From: CAZTME01 sp964614795
GTDB taxonomy: Bacteria > Patescibacteriota > Microgenomatia > UBA1400 > PJMF01
Length of the DNA: 28,351 bases
Direction of reading: 5' to 3'
NCBI GenBank assembly: GCA_964614795.1
Contig: CAZTME010000002.1
Coordinates: 1 to 28,351 of the forward strand
Shown here piece by piece: positions 1 through 9,562 of this stretch (positions within the stretch are counted from its first letter, which is position 1; the number at the start of each line of letters is the position of its first letter). The notes under the pieces were generated by a model. That model was given only the letters and a program-made list of their open reading frames with translations. It made no database searches and was not told the origin of the DNA. The translations under genes were made by a program, and so were the position numbers.

Positions 1-2
1 AT

Positions 3-2306
3 AACAGCATTCTAGAATCGGTGCCCGTTTCAATTCCTCTTTTAAATTCTGGTCAAATCACTATTCAGGGTCAAGTATTACCCCAACAAGAAGATTTGTC
101 TCTCAAGCTTTATTCATCTCATACAAGTGCTAACCAAGATACGATAATTACTTACACTTTGGAATATGAAAACTTATCTTTAAGTAGTATCCCAATTAGA
201 ATCGAAGTGGATTGGAATACTCCTCATGACGATAATCATCACGTGAGTAATTTATTTGATTATGTAGTTGGATCAGCTCAAAAAGGATTCAACAACACAA
301 TACCGACTATTTCTCTTCTAGAAAGAAAAATTGTTTGGGACATTCCCCTTTTGCCTGCAAAAAAAGGCAAACAATTAGTTTCATTTCAGCTAAAAACCAA
401 AACTATTCCTCTAGACAGACCTTTGAAGTATTGGGTTAAAGCTCAACTTACCGCTCCTATTTCACTGCCAGAGGTAGTGCAAATGGGAGAATATCGCTTT
501 CTTGAAAATATGAATGAAGCTGAAGATTCTCAAGCTCAACAATTATCAAACAATACTACCACTGAACAAAGTTATGAGAGTGATAATTCTCAAACTACCC
601 TCCAATTGATCAATGACTCAAAATTAAGCATCTCGAGTGTAAATTTTCAGCAAATTGGCGTTAACACCGCAAAATTATTAATAGAAACCTCAATGCCAAG
701 CTCATTGCTTATTGAGTATGGCAAATCACCCAAGACTTTAGCAAATCAAGTGAGAAGTGAGGAATTAAAAACTCAACATTTACTCACCCTAACTCAGTTA
801 GAGCCTGGACAAAAATATTATTTTCATATTCTCGCATCTGCAATTGCTCAACCCCGAAATTATCCAATTTTATCCGACCTTTTTAGTTTTCAATCTTCGG
901 CCACTAATGACCAACCTTCGATTTTGATGGATGAAGTAGTTTTTTCTCCGATCGATTCTCCGCTCAAATTAGAGGCTAAACCTGGGGAACGTCCTTCCAT
1001 AGTTTTGGCTGAACAACTCAATGGGAGTTTGTCACTTTCGGTAGAAAATGCCACCTATGTCAATGCTGTAGATGTGATTATCATTTCTCAACTTAATAGA
1101 ACCCGCCATGAATTATCCATAGCTATGACCGAAGTTCGTCCCGGAGAATTTGTAGCCAAACTTCCTTCTTTACCCAAAGGAGATTATTTGGTATCCGCTT
1201 CTGTGTCGGATCTCTTGGGCAGTTTTGTTTCAAGCGAATTATTAAGATTAGCCATTTCACCAGCCTTAAAAGTTATTAGTTCCGGAGAAAAAAAAGCCAT
1301 TGAATTTGCACAATTGACTTTTTTTCGAGTTCATCCCAGGTTAAATACAATGCAGTTAATTCCGGCCGGTTCATTCATAGCTCAAAATCCCGTTTTTACA
1401 GATTCAACAGGAAAATTACCACTATCACTTCCAATAGGTTCATATAAAATTTTGGCGTCCGCTCCCGGTTATGAGGATACTGAAATCGGTTTTGTTCTAG
1501 GGGCAGAAACAAATTTCCCCACTATTGTGATGAAAGAAAAACACAACTCAGCCCTTCTGGCAAGAATACTCAACATACCGCATTCACTTCAATTCATAGC
1601 CCTTTCATCTACTCAACCAATAAAAGACCTTAGATACTCACAAAGAATTTATGAACTGGCTGTGACCAGTAATGTAATACTATTTACATTTTTAAGCTCG
1701 TTTGCTTTGGCTGCAAAACTACAAATTTCCGTTTGGCAAATTCCGTCATATATTATTCTAGGTCTTCGCAAACATTTATTTCCATCCAATAACAAAAATC
1801 GTATTATTACCGGCAGGATTTTTGACGCCGTTGATCAACAACCTATTCCTAAAGCTCAAATTTTCTTGCAGACAGATAATCCCACAAAAACAAAGAAAAT
1901 CTTAAGCGACAAGCAAGGCTATTTTTTTGCAACGACTTTAAATCATTCAACCATTCATTTATTGGTTAAAAGTGACGGTTATTCGCAAGTTGAGAAAAAA
2001 TTACTTCCAGCCGATCATGGTAAAACTCTCTACATCGGTCTACACTCTCTGGACAATCCAACCAGACAAGGGTTGCGAGACTCAATCCTAATAATTTTTT
2101 CGAGTTTTTTTGGCATGTTATTTGAAATTATTCTGTTAATTAGTATTGTTATTCAATTGATGTCCGTTGGCTACGGTCATCCGATTCTCAAGTATTTGCT
2201 AGATGTAGTTTTAATTATGAATGTTATTGCTTGGCTAATTTTTCAATATCGAGCTTGGAAAAGCTTTCATTCACCAATCATTACTTCTGCAAATTATCAT
2301 TCATAA
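3..2306 (+). CDS. Large extracellular multidomain protein with C-terminal membrane segments (5' end outside window)
   Basis: The frame is open to the window edge. The GTG at 21 is only the first possible start inside it, so the N-terminus is probably missing. Counting from that GTG, residues 25-145 look like a DUF11-type beta domain. Residues 200-290 read as a fibronectin type III domain, with the usual late stretch LEPGQKYYFHI. Residues 317-412 look Ig-like. Residues 440-505 and 595-675 are carboxypeptidase-regulatory-like beta folds. A hydrophobic segment lies at 548-568 and two more at 686-711 and 724-743, and the tail is short and basic. The protein is therefore probably displayed outside the cell and held by the membrane. 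It is convergent with the minus-strand envelope operon. The exact role is unknown; adhesion or envelope scaffolding is an inference. Confidence 0.8.
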   Translation, partial: NSILESVPVSIPLLNSGQITIQGQVLPQQEDLSLKLYSSHTSANQDTIITYTLEYENLSLSSIPIRIEVDWNTPHDDNHHVSNLFDYVVGSAQKGFNNTIPTISLLERKIVWDIPLLPAKKGKQLVSFQLKTKTIPLDRPLKYWVKAQLTAPISLPEVVQMGEYRFLENMNEAEDSQAQQLSNNTTTEQSYESDNSQTTLQLINDSKLSISSVNFQQIGVNTAKLLIETSMPSSLLIEYGKSPKTLANQVRSEELKTQHLLTLTQLEPGQKYYFHILASAIAQPRNYPILSDLFSFQSSATNDQPSILMDEVVFSPIDSPLKLEAKPGERPSIVLAEQLNGSLSLSVENATYVNAVDVIIISQLNRTRHELSIAMTEVRPGEFVAKLPSLPKGDYLVSASVSDLLGSFVSSELLRLAISPALKVISSGEKKAIEFAQLTFFRVHPRLNTMQLIPAGSFIAQNPVFTDSTGKLPLSLPIGSYKILASAPGYEDTEIGFVLGAETNFPTIVMKEKHNSALLARILNIPHSLQFIALSSTQPIKDLRYSQRIYELAVTSNVILFTFLSSFALAAKLQISVWQIPSYIILGLRKHLFPSNNKNRIITGRIFDAVDQQPIPKAQIFLQTDNPTKTKKILSDKQGYFFATTLNHSTIHLLVKSDGYSQVEKKLLPADHGKTLYIGLHSLDNPTRQGLRDSILIIFSSFFGMLFEIILLISIVIQLMSVGYGHPILKYLLDVVLIMNVIAWLIFQYRAWKSFHSPIITSANYHS

Positions 2307-2376
2307 ATATAAAGAATCATCGTGTTGATATTGAAAATATGAGCTTCCGCTTGATCCAGATGGAAATTCTTTAAAT

Positions 2377-2823
2377 CTAATTTTGCGATGATTGAATCAA
2401 TTCATTTGACTTAGTGGGGAGCGAACCGAAATGAATTATTTTTTTTGAGTCTGGACGATACAAAAGCATGTTTCCCGCTATGGGAAAAACTATCACCAAA
2501 TCGTTTTGTTTGGCATTTGCGAAAAATGGATTGTCTTTAATTAATTGTTCGTCATTAACTACACCTATGACCGGTTGTTCTCTTGGCAGCTCAATCACTT
2601 GACTTATTTCTCTTAAAATTAATTCATATTCACTCGCATCCTGTTTGTTGAAAAAATTAAATATCAAAATAGAAATTAAAACAAAAAACAAAGAAATGAT
2701 GATTAAAACTTTTTTGCTCTTAAAGCGATTATCACTAAAATTAAAGGAGCGATTTTTTTCCGGCTCAATAACAATTTTTCTGGGTTGAAAAGTATGATTG
2801 GAATTGGCTGACGACAAATTCAT
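2377..2823 (-). CDS. Small single-TM membrane protein of a type common in CPR genomes
   Basis: This is a 148-residue protein with a basic cytosolic N-terminus, one hydrophobic segment at about residues 37-58, and an external domain. The external part has the pattern LPREQPVIGVVNDEQLI, then NPFFANAKQNDLVIVF, then LLYRPDSKKIIHFGSL. From memory, this resembles a short anchored protein seen repeatedly in Patescibacteria, with consensus features P-x-V-A-x-V-x-D, FF-x-x-A-x-x-G-D and LYRP-x-x-x-K-I-I. No function is known to me. It is the last gene of the leftward envelope operon, 22 bp after the preceding gene. No clear Shine-Dalgarno sequence is visible. Confidence 0.8.
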   Translation of the reverse strand: MNLSSANSNHTFQPRKIVIEPEKNRSFNFSDNRFKSKKVLIIISLFFVLISILIFNFFNKQDASEYELILREISQVIELPREQPVIGVVNDEQLIKDNPFFANAKQNDLVIVFPIAGNMLLYRPDSKKIIHFGSLPTKSNELIQSSQN

Positions 2824-2845
2824 ATGTTTTTCATCTTAGCATTTT

Positions 2846-3517
2846 TCATTTGGGTATGGAAAACACCAATTGATTATTATCATAGGCAGGATATTTTGAA
2901 AGAACACCTCTTTGAACAATTTTTTTCGTGTGAGTATTGGGCTCATAAGTTTCAGCCTGCCACTGTCCTTGAGAATTTTTTCGAGCAAAGACCAAAAGAT
3001 TATCATCATTAATATCCGGATTGATGCCACTTTCCACTAAAGCTCGCATTGGTGAACTCACCCTATACCAAATCTGCCATTCATTTTCACCCCACTCCTG
3101 CCATACCACTACTCCCACACTATTAACTTTAGGGTTGCTAATAAATTTTCCAGTTCTGACTTCCACGTTTGTTGAAGAAGGCCATTCTTTAAGCATTAAT
3201 GACTGATTACCGGAACTATCTTGTTCAATCCAAACAATATAGTTTCCTCTACTATATGTGGCTAGATACTTCTTTTCAGGTAGTGACAAATCGTGCTTAA
3301 CCCCATCTACAATAACATATAAACGAGATGAGCCATCTTCAGTGATTTCAAGTTTTGCTTCAAGATTATATTGTTTGGATTGTTCTGGCAAGGATTGACG
3401 ATTTATGACCCACCCAAAAAATGGAATGAAAACTATTAAAACAAATATAAAATACCTGAAGAATTTCGATTGAATTCCTAATTGCAAATAATGATTGAGA
3501 AAATTTAAGTAAAACAT
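2846..3517 (-). CDS. Membrane-anchored protein with a partial beta-propeller-like external domain
   Basis: This 223-residue protein has one hydrophobic segment at about residues 20-38 followed by an external beta-rich region. Motifs such as NYIVWIEQ, GVVVWQEW, WQIWYR and NLLVFARK recur at spacing like that of WD40/TolB-type propeller blades. Only about three or four blades fit, so a full closed propeller would need a partner or an open fold. It lies 3 bp downstream of the 1671-residue surface protein and is surely co-transcribed with it, so it may help export or hold that protein (inference). The family is not recognised. Confidence 0.8.
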   Translation of the reverse strand: MFYLNFLNHYLQLGIQSKFFRYFIFVLIVFIPFFGWVINRQSLPEQSKQYNLEAKLEITEDGSSRLYVIVDGVKHDLSLPEKKYLATYSRGNYIVWIEQDSSGNQSLMLKEWPSSTNVEVRTGKFISNPKVNSVGVVVWQEWGENEWQIWYRVSSPMRALVESGINPDINDDNLLVFARKNSQGQWQAETYEPNTHTKKIVQRGVLSKYPAYDNNQLVFSIPK

Positions 3518-3520
3518 AAA

Positions 3521-6500
3521 TCAATCTACTCGGGTCATTTCGGTTTTTAATTCATTGGTGAAAATTGTGCCGTGACGTAATTCTTGCTCAGTTGCTTGAC
3601 GAGTAGTCAAGGTTGGACAAACTGCATAATTACTCAACAATTGATTATTGTGATCTACAACACGAAAGGAATAGGTGCTGGCTGGCGCTGCCCCATTGTG
3701 CTCCAAGTGAAAATCATATTCCATAGTTTCTCCCTGCAAAGCGGAAAAGGGGTTAACAGCGCTGGGCAGCGCCTTCACATAAACACCCGCCACGTCGCTC
3801 AAAGATAAAACCAATGTGTCGATATTGGCGCCATTATTTATCGAAGAAGAAGCAAATCGCCAAACACTTCCAGCTCCGGACGCTCCCACCTCAGTCCAAG
3901 TTCCGGCAGAACAACTACCGTCATTACCGGCTTTATATTGTAATCTTAATTGAGCCTCTCCAACAGGCAAATTATCTCCTCCCACCGTCAAGCCAAGACG
4001 CAATCGGAGTTGTTGAGCAAACAAAGGTGGAGTATTGGTAGCCGGCAGTAGAGAAATGGCTTGATTTTCAGCCAAATTGACACTTCCCCAAGGATCATTG
4101 ACATTAATTAAAGTTGAATTTGTATACCACCGATAATTTGATTGTGTTAAATTCCATTGTCCACCGCCAGAACTTGCCATCACAGCTTGCGCATATGAAA
4201 TTATTGTGTTTACACCCTGAAGAGCGAAACAATAATTTTCCCCAGCTAAAGCATTGACGGTTGGTTTAATTGAAAATTCCAACTCGGTAAATTGAGTTGA
4301 GTTTAAACCAATTAATGAACTAGTGTTTCCCGCATCTTTGACTTGTCCAGCAACAAAATTTACATTTTCATCGGTTAAACCATTGGCCACGTTGGTTGTT
4401 GACTCACCGTCAACTAAATAGGTTGAATCGATTATTTGCCAATGACCGGAAGCATCTGTGGGTACCGGTACGTATGTACCAGCGGAACAATTATTAGTTT
4501 GAGCAAATTGTAATTGAAAGCTGGAAATGATGGGAAGTTCATTTGCGATACTCTCATTGGATACTTGCAGTCTTAACCTATATTGATTTGAACTAGAAGC
4601 ATCCACTAGTGGATAGTCTTCATTACTAATCCAAGTTGCAGATACTCCCTGAGCCTGTTGAGATGTAATTTCACTCAAAAATCCTCCAACTCCAGGATTG
4701 GAGTGATTATTGTATTCGGTTTGGATCCAATCAATACTTAATTGTCCGTTAATAACTCGAACCTCATCTATCACTCCATCAAAAGTTTCATTAAAGCCAT
4801 TTTCTCCAAAAGTTAAGGAGCCGGTGTTAACGGTTGGATCACTTGTAGTGGTTGGCTCATTAATGATTAAGCTTCCATTAACATAACCCCTATTTACGCC
4901 ATTGGTATCATCATGATCATAAACTAAATATGAAAAAGTGTTGCTAGCTACCGGAGAAGTAGTGGAGGTTGATTCTTGAAATCCCCCACCATCATGATAA
5001 CCCACAGTCATTTCATCATTGTCAAGAATTCCCAACCAATAATTAGGATTGGGAGTACCTTTTAGCACCACTCCATCATAACCGGGATTAGAAATTGAGT
5101 TTGGTCTAACCCAAACTTGAATAGCAAAATTACTTGGAATATCCAGCGAGTTTGAATCCGGCACAACTACTTCATCACCTCTGCTAAATGAAGATGCTCC
5201 ACCTAAAATACCACTCGCGTTACCTTGAGTGGTAACGTTAACGCTACTTGAATGGTTGGCATTAGCGGTTGAATCATAGTGTTGACCAGAAGTTTCCGAA
5301 AAATGCCATACTCCTCTGTACATACTCGACCAAACATTGGTGGGATTTTCTTGGTTGGCGGCTAATGGATTACCGTAATAAATATATATTTCCGTGTTAA
5401 TTGAAGTGGACAAAGTCGGTATTCTAATCCAAGCTGTAAGCGCACCCGTCGATGCAACATAGCGTTCAATTTCATGATCCAATTGCACATTATTAATATC
5501 GGTGAATAAAATATCATTGCCCGAAGCTTGAGCCACATAACCTCCATTGCCTGTGTCTCTTAAATCTGAATCAGTAACTTGAAAGGCAAAAGGATAATTT
5601 ATTAAATCACCTGATCCAATCACTTGATTTGCGTCAATGGTAACTTTTTTTCGATATAACCAACTTGAGTTATACCAATTACTTCCTCCAACTCCTTCAA
5701 TGCCATCATCATTGCGCCAGCGATAATGCACTTGTTGAAGATCTGGCGCGCCCAAATTAATTTCCTGCCATTGCAGATCAAATCTATATACCAGATTAGA
5801 ATCACCCGCACTTTCCTGAAACAGAGCTATGCCTTCACCAGGCGCCAAAATTAACTCATCGCCAAAAACGATTTCATTCTCATATTGACCAACAACTTGA
5901 TTGACCGCGCCCGGAGCAATGACTGTGAGAATTTTTGCCTGACTACCCTGAGGATAGGCGACTGTTATGCCATTGCTTCTTACTTCAGCTACACTATTTT
6001 CAGATTGTGTATTTTTTTTGACAGCATCTAAACTTGAAACTAAACTGCCGTTACTTGCGCTGGAGATTTTTTGCAGGGTGACTGGAAAATAACTAGCCAC
6101 TGGAAGCGTAGTATTATATTTATTTACTCTGATGCCTAACCTTCTCACCTGAAATTCTTTTCCAGAATCTACCGGATTAAATAAAGAAGCATAAACATAT
6201 CCGCTCGTTGTTGAACCGGTAGTTCTAGGTGTGGTTAACAAAAATTCATTGGTGGCGGTTGGAGTTTGCGCCAGAGCTACTTCAGTCCATTCTATGAGCA
6301 TTTTTACCCGAAAATTAGCGTTTCCCGCAACCGGCTGATACAAACCTATTCCCTCACCTGGGGCTAATATGATTTTTTCATCAATATTAAATTCCAATTC
6401 TCTATATCCACTTACTGAAGGTGCAATCGCACTTCCCACTGCTCCAGGAGTTTCCAAATTAAGAAGCAATGAGTTGACATCACCCAGATATGTTGCAGTT

Positions 6501-8536
6501 GAACCTGTTCTTCTCACTTCCGTCGTGGAGTTGTTTGCTCCCGTGTGTTTTTTTGGAATATTAGCTTGAGCAATTTGTGTGCCACCAGAATGACCACTAA
6601 TTCTTCGCAACTGCATAGGAATATAGACAGCCCCTCCGATCGCATCAATTCTTAGACTAATTTTTGAAATGGCAGTTACTCTACCCGAACCACTCGGGTT
6701 AAAAAAAGTGGCGTAATTGTAATTTGCATTAGTACTACCGTTAATTACTCCAATATCCATTAAATAATTGTCGGATGCCGAAGGAGTGGAGGCAACTTCT
6801 TGCCATTCAAAAAAAATCTTGACGAGAGCATCTACATCGGTTGTTAGTACATCACTATAAAAACCAATGCCTTCACCGGGCTGGAGAATAATCGCTTCGC
6901 TATCACTTAAAACAATCTCTCGCTGACCAACAATCTGGGCGACAGCACCCGGTCCATTGACACTTAATAAAGTTGAGTCTGCAGTACCTAAATAAGTGGC
7001 AGAAATTGCGGTCGCACAGGTGGCTCCACACCAACGCAATTCAACTTGCGAAGCATTGGAAGAAGTATTTTTGGACATGATATCTGAATTATTAATCAGT
7101 AAACCATTGCCGGAAGCAGAAATTCGACGAAAACTATATCTAGGATACACAGATGAAGTATCTGCATCAATTCTAATACCCAATCTTCTCACTTTAACTG
7201 TTCTTCCGGATCCAACAGGATTAAATAATGTATAGTGAGAAGTGTTGGCTGCAACGGCAGCCTCAATTCTTGGTGATGCCCAAAAATATTCATTTTGAGC
7301 CTGAGGAGAACTTGCAACTGGCACTTCCCGCCATTCAACAATCATACGAGTTAGTTGATCTATATCTCCTGTAGCTTCTGATACGAGAGCTAAACCCTCA
7401 CCGGGCTGTAAAACCAGTTTTTCATGATCACTGTGAAAATTTATTTCTTGCCAACTATGTGGTTGTCCCGCCACCGCACAAGGTGTAACGTGACCAATGC
7501 GAGCGTCTGCAGTTCCAACCAAAGTGGCAGTAACACCCGTGTGCCGAAACTCCATGGCAGAATCTGTGGAAGCAGTATGTTTTTTTGGAATAGCACTCGA
7601 TGCAATTTGTGTCCCACCGGTGGCTGTTGTAGTTCTACGCAAGACGATGTTGTTTGTATAAACGGCCGTAGTATCGCAAGTTTCCGCTCCGAACCACATT
7701 CTTTTCACGATGGCCACGGTATTGGAGCCGGAAGGATTAAAAAATGAGTTGTAAACATAATTAATTCCCGCCACATTTTCTATTCTGGGAAAAGCAAACA
7801 AATACTCATTTTCGGCTGTTGGTGAAGAGGTAACTTCCTCCCATTCGAGATAAATCCTAATTCTTTGATCAGTATCACCAGCCGCCTCTTGATAAACGGC
7901 GATGCCTTCACCCGGATTTAAAATAATGTTTTCATCGTTATCACCAAATTTTAAATCTCGAACGCTATGAAATTGTCCGGCGGCTCCAGCCATAGTCTGA
8001 CTAATAATTCTGGAATTAGTGATACCGGAGAAGGTGACTGTAGGACCGGTTGATCTGACTTGCATTTCCGGATCAATTGATTGAGTATTTTTTTTTGGAA
8101 TGTTACCCGCCACAATCTGTGATCCACCGGTACTACTTGAAATTCTTCTGACAGTTAAATTAACATAGTTTGCGCCAGCAACCGCATCAGATCTAACAGC
8201 AATTTTTTTTATTTTTACTGTTGTTTGAGCTGTTAAAGGTTGAAAAAATGATGCATAAACATAATTTGCTGTAGCTACTCCATTTATTGGTCCGACTTCA
8301 ATAAAATAATCATTTTCAGCCGGATCTTGAGCGGCTTTAACTTGATTTGATTTCTTCATTACGTCTACAATGTTTTCATTTTTGGAAGCTTTGTAAAGCA
8401 AGTCAACAATGTTATTTTCTTTTCGATGATCCAACCATAAATTTATTAGAGACAACCAATGCATAGAATTACCAAGCATTAGCATTACCAACAACAACAC
8501 CAGTGTTTTTCTAATTAATGTGAGCCACATAATCAT
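3521..8536 (-). CDS. Giant secreted surface protein: five tandem repeats, DUF2341, LamG-like domain
   Basis: This 1671-residue protein starts with a hydrophobic stretch (residues 8-34) that suits a signal peptide or anchor. Residues about 74-925 are five diverged copies of a roughly 165-residue domain. Each copy opens with N-E/D-Y/F and an aromatic-rich strand, has an R-R-I-S/T strand, and closes with PGEG-I/L-A/G followed by an acidic E-W-x-E-V strand. Residues about 957-1069 match DUF2341: a W-x-Y/R-R-K-K-V-T-I opening and the IYIYYGNP ending. Residues about 1071-1282 look like a LamG/concanavalin-type jelly roll. The last 390 residues are further beta-rich modules with paired cysteines. 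No C-terminal anchor or sorting signal is visible. The start overlaps the end of the upstream serine hydrolase gene by 26 bp; an in-frame ATG two codons later is an alternative. Adhesion or glycan binding is the likely role, by inference from LamG and DUF2341. Confidence 0.88.
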   Translation of the reverse strand: MIMWLTLIRKTLVLLLVMLMLGNSMHWLSLINLWLDHRKENNIVDLLYKASKNENIVDVMKKSNQVKAAQDPAENDYFIEVGPINGVATANYVYASFFQPLTAQTTVKIKKIAVRSDAVAGANYVNLTVRRISSSTGGSQIVAGNIPKKNTQSIDPEMQVRSTGPTVTFSGITNSRIISQTMAGAAGQFHSVRDLKFGDNDENIILNPGEGIAVYQEAAGDTDQRIRIYLEWEEVTSSPTAENEYLFAFPRIENVAGINYVYNSFFNPSGSNTVAIVKRMWFGAETCDTTAVYTNNIVLRRTTTATGGTQIASSAIPKKHTASTDSAMEFRHTGVTATLVGTADARIGHVTPCAVAGQPHSWQEINFHSDHEKLVLQPGEGLALVSEATGDIDQLTRMIVEWREVPVASSPQAQNEYFWASPRIEAAVAANTSHYTLFNPVGSGRTVKVRRLGIRIDADTSSVYPRYSFRRISASGNGLLINNSDIMSKNTSSNASQVELRWCGATCATAISATYLGTADSTLLSVNGPGAVAQIVGQREIVLSDSEAIILQPGEGIGFYSDVLTTDVDALVKIFFEWQEVASTPSASDNYLMDIGVINGSTNANYNYATFFNPSGSGRVTAISKISLRIDAIGGAVYIPMQLRRISGHSGGTQIAQANIPKKHTGANNSTTEVRRTGSTATYLGDVNSLLLNLETPGAVGSAIAPSVSGYRELEFNIDEKIILAPGEGIGLYQPVAGNANFRVKMLIEWTEVALAQTPTATNEFLLTTPRTTGSTTSGYVYASLFNPVDSGKEFQVRRLGIRVNKYNTTLPVASYFPVTLQKISSASNGSLVSSLDAVKKNTQSENSVAEVRSNGITVAYPQGSQAKILTVIAPGAVNQVVGQYENEIVFGDELILAPGEGIALFQESAGDSNLVYRFDLQWQEINLGAPDLQQVHYRWRNDDGIEGVGGSNWYNSSWLYRKKVTIDANQVIGSGDLINYPFAFQVTDSDLRDTGNGGYVAQASGNDILFTDINNVQLDHEIERYVASTGALTAWIRIPTLSTSINTEIYIYYGNPLAANQENPTNVWSSMYRGVWHFSETSGQHYDSTANANHSSSVNVTTQGNASGILGGASSFSRGDEVVVPDSNSLDIPSNFAIQVWVRPNSISNPGYDGVVLKGTPNPNYWLGILDNDEMTVGYHDGGGFQESTSTTSPVASNTFSYLVYDHDDTNGVNRGYVNGSLIINEPTTTSDPTVNTGSLTFGENGFNETFDGVIDEVRVINGQLSIDWIQTEYNNHSNPGVGGFLSEITSQQAQGVSATWISNEDYPLVDASSSNQYRLRLQVSNESIANELPIISSFQLQFAQTNNCSAGTYVPVPTDASGHWQIIDSTYLVDGESTTNVANGLTDENVNFVAGQVKDAGNTSSLIGLNSTQFTELEFSIKPTVNALAGENYCFALQGVNTIISYAQAVMASSGGGQWNLTQSNYRWYTNSTLINVNDPWGSVNLAENQAISLLPATNTPPLFAQQLRLRLGLTVGGDNLPVGEAQLRLQYKAGNDGSCSAGTWTEVGASGAGSVWRFASSSINNGANIDTLVLSLSDVAGVYVKALPSAVNPFSALQGETMEYDFHLEHNGAAPASTYSFRVVDHNNQLLSNYAVCPTLTTRQATEQELRHGTIFTNELKTEMTRVD
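5762..8317 (-). repeat. Five tandem ~165-residue protein domain repeats
   Basis: Inside the giant surface protein, five consecutive segments share the same landmarks in the same order. They are an opening N-E/D-Y/F strand, F-x-P-x-x-S-G, an R-I-D/S strand, an I-x-K-K-x-T block, E-V/F-R-x-x-G, a G-A-V/A-x block, PGEG and a closing W-x-E-V/I. At DNA level the copies have diverged clearly, so this is an old duplication rather than a recent expansion. Approximate residue ranges are 74-237, 240-403, 410-578, 585-750 and 757-925. Confidence 0.85.
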
Positions 8537-9557
8537 TAATTTCTTTAGCTATTTCAGAAAATATTATTGAAACATCCCTTTCTTCCAAACTATTATTTGG
8601 CCTAGCTTCAATCATAGTGGTTAATAAATATGGCCTGTTTGAGTAATATATAATGCCACTGTCAGCCCATACACGATCGTCAGCTCTGATTCCGGTTTTA
8701 TGTACAAATTTAATCGATTCGTCAATACCTTCGGCTAAATATTCTCTTGGAGAATGTTCTAAGTAACTTAAAAATAATTGTGAATATTCGGGTAACAAAA
8801 AGGTGGCATTATACAGTGATCGGAAAAAAGTAGTGTAGCGCTTGGCGGTAATGCGGTTATCATACTCATCTGAATCGGGATTTTTTTTCAAACTATCAAT
8901 AATATCGTCAAAACCAAGATGTACAAATACTTCTTCCAACTCCTTGTCGGTAATATTTCGCAACATCATAAAATGTGCGGTATTATCCGAATCCACCAAA
9001 CTTGCTTTGAGCACTTCCTCAATTGTTTTTGTTGTGCCTGTTGGTAATTGATGCCAATCACCGAAACTTGAGTCTTTGTCTTGATCCATGACTACCAGCT
9101 CATTACTCAACTGCCACTCACCACGCTCAATTTTTTTCATCACGGCCATAGCGACAGGAATTTTGATTAAGCTGGCCGGCCACATTTGAACATCCGTATT
9201 AACACTTATATTTGCACCTGTTGGCAAATATTCAAAATAAATTGATATATTAAATTTTTCGTGATTCTCATATTTATTTTTCAAAGATTCTCTTAAAGGC
9301 TGAAAATTTACAATCATGTCTTGGTTATTAATCAGGGATACTCCCGGATTTAATAAATTTAATCCATCATCACCAGCATATTTACCAATTCGATCAAAAT
9401 TATTTTGTCTTATAAAATACAAATTCACCAGAAGAGAAATGATAAAAATAAAAACAAGCAAAAAAATAGAAATTTTTATCACAATAAATCTTTTTTCTCC
9501 CGGCAAGTGAGTTCGAACTTGATTTTTTTGACCTTGTAAGTATTTATTTACTGACAT
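8511..9557 (-). CDS. Membrane-anchored serine hydrolase, class A beta-lactamase/PBP-like
   Basis: This 348-residue protein has a basic N-terminus and a signal-anchor at residues about 27-49, so the catalytic domain faces outward. All three classic active-site motifs are present: S129-x-x-K132 in PASLIK, S190-D191-N192, and K287-T-G289 in HKTG. The fold is that of class A beta-lactamase-like proteins (Beta-lactamase2 family). The omega-loop E-x-x-L-N motif, whose Glu drives hydrolysis in true class A lactamases, is not visible between SDN and KTG. A peptidoglycan D,D-peptidase or transpeptidase-like role is therefore at least as likely as antibiotic resistance. The gene sits between two surface-protein genes, 5 bp after one and overlapping the next by 26 bp. 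It is thus translated with them and may shape the wall for their display (inference). Confidence 0.88.
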   Translation of the reverse strand: MSVNKYLQGQKNQVRTHLPGEKRFIVIKISIFLLVFIFIISLLVNLYFIRQNNFDRIGKYAGDDGLNLLNPGVSLINNQDMIVNFQPLRESLKNKYENHEKFNISIYFEYLPTGANISVNTDVQMWPASLIKIPVAMAVMKKIERGEWQLSNELVVMDQDKDSSFGDWHQLPTGTTKTIEEVLKASLVDSDNTAHFMMLRNITDKELEEVFVHLGFDDIIDSLKKNPDSDEYDNRITAKRYTTFFRSLYNATFLLPEYSQLFLSYLEHSPREYLAEGIDESIKFVHKTGIRADDRVWADSGIIYYSNRPYLLTTMIEARPNNSLEERDVSIIFSEIAKEINDYVAHIN

Positions 9558-9562
9558 AAATT

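Noticed and set aside
2315..2393. AATCATCG ... CGATGATT inverted repeat as a two-way terminator
   Set aside because: The 63-base loop is too long and one arm lies inside the downstream gene's coding end.
7424..7747. Cys-rich 107-codon open frame on the plus strand
   Set aside because: It lies wholly antisense to the repeats of the giant surface protein, whose frame is clearly the coding one.
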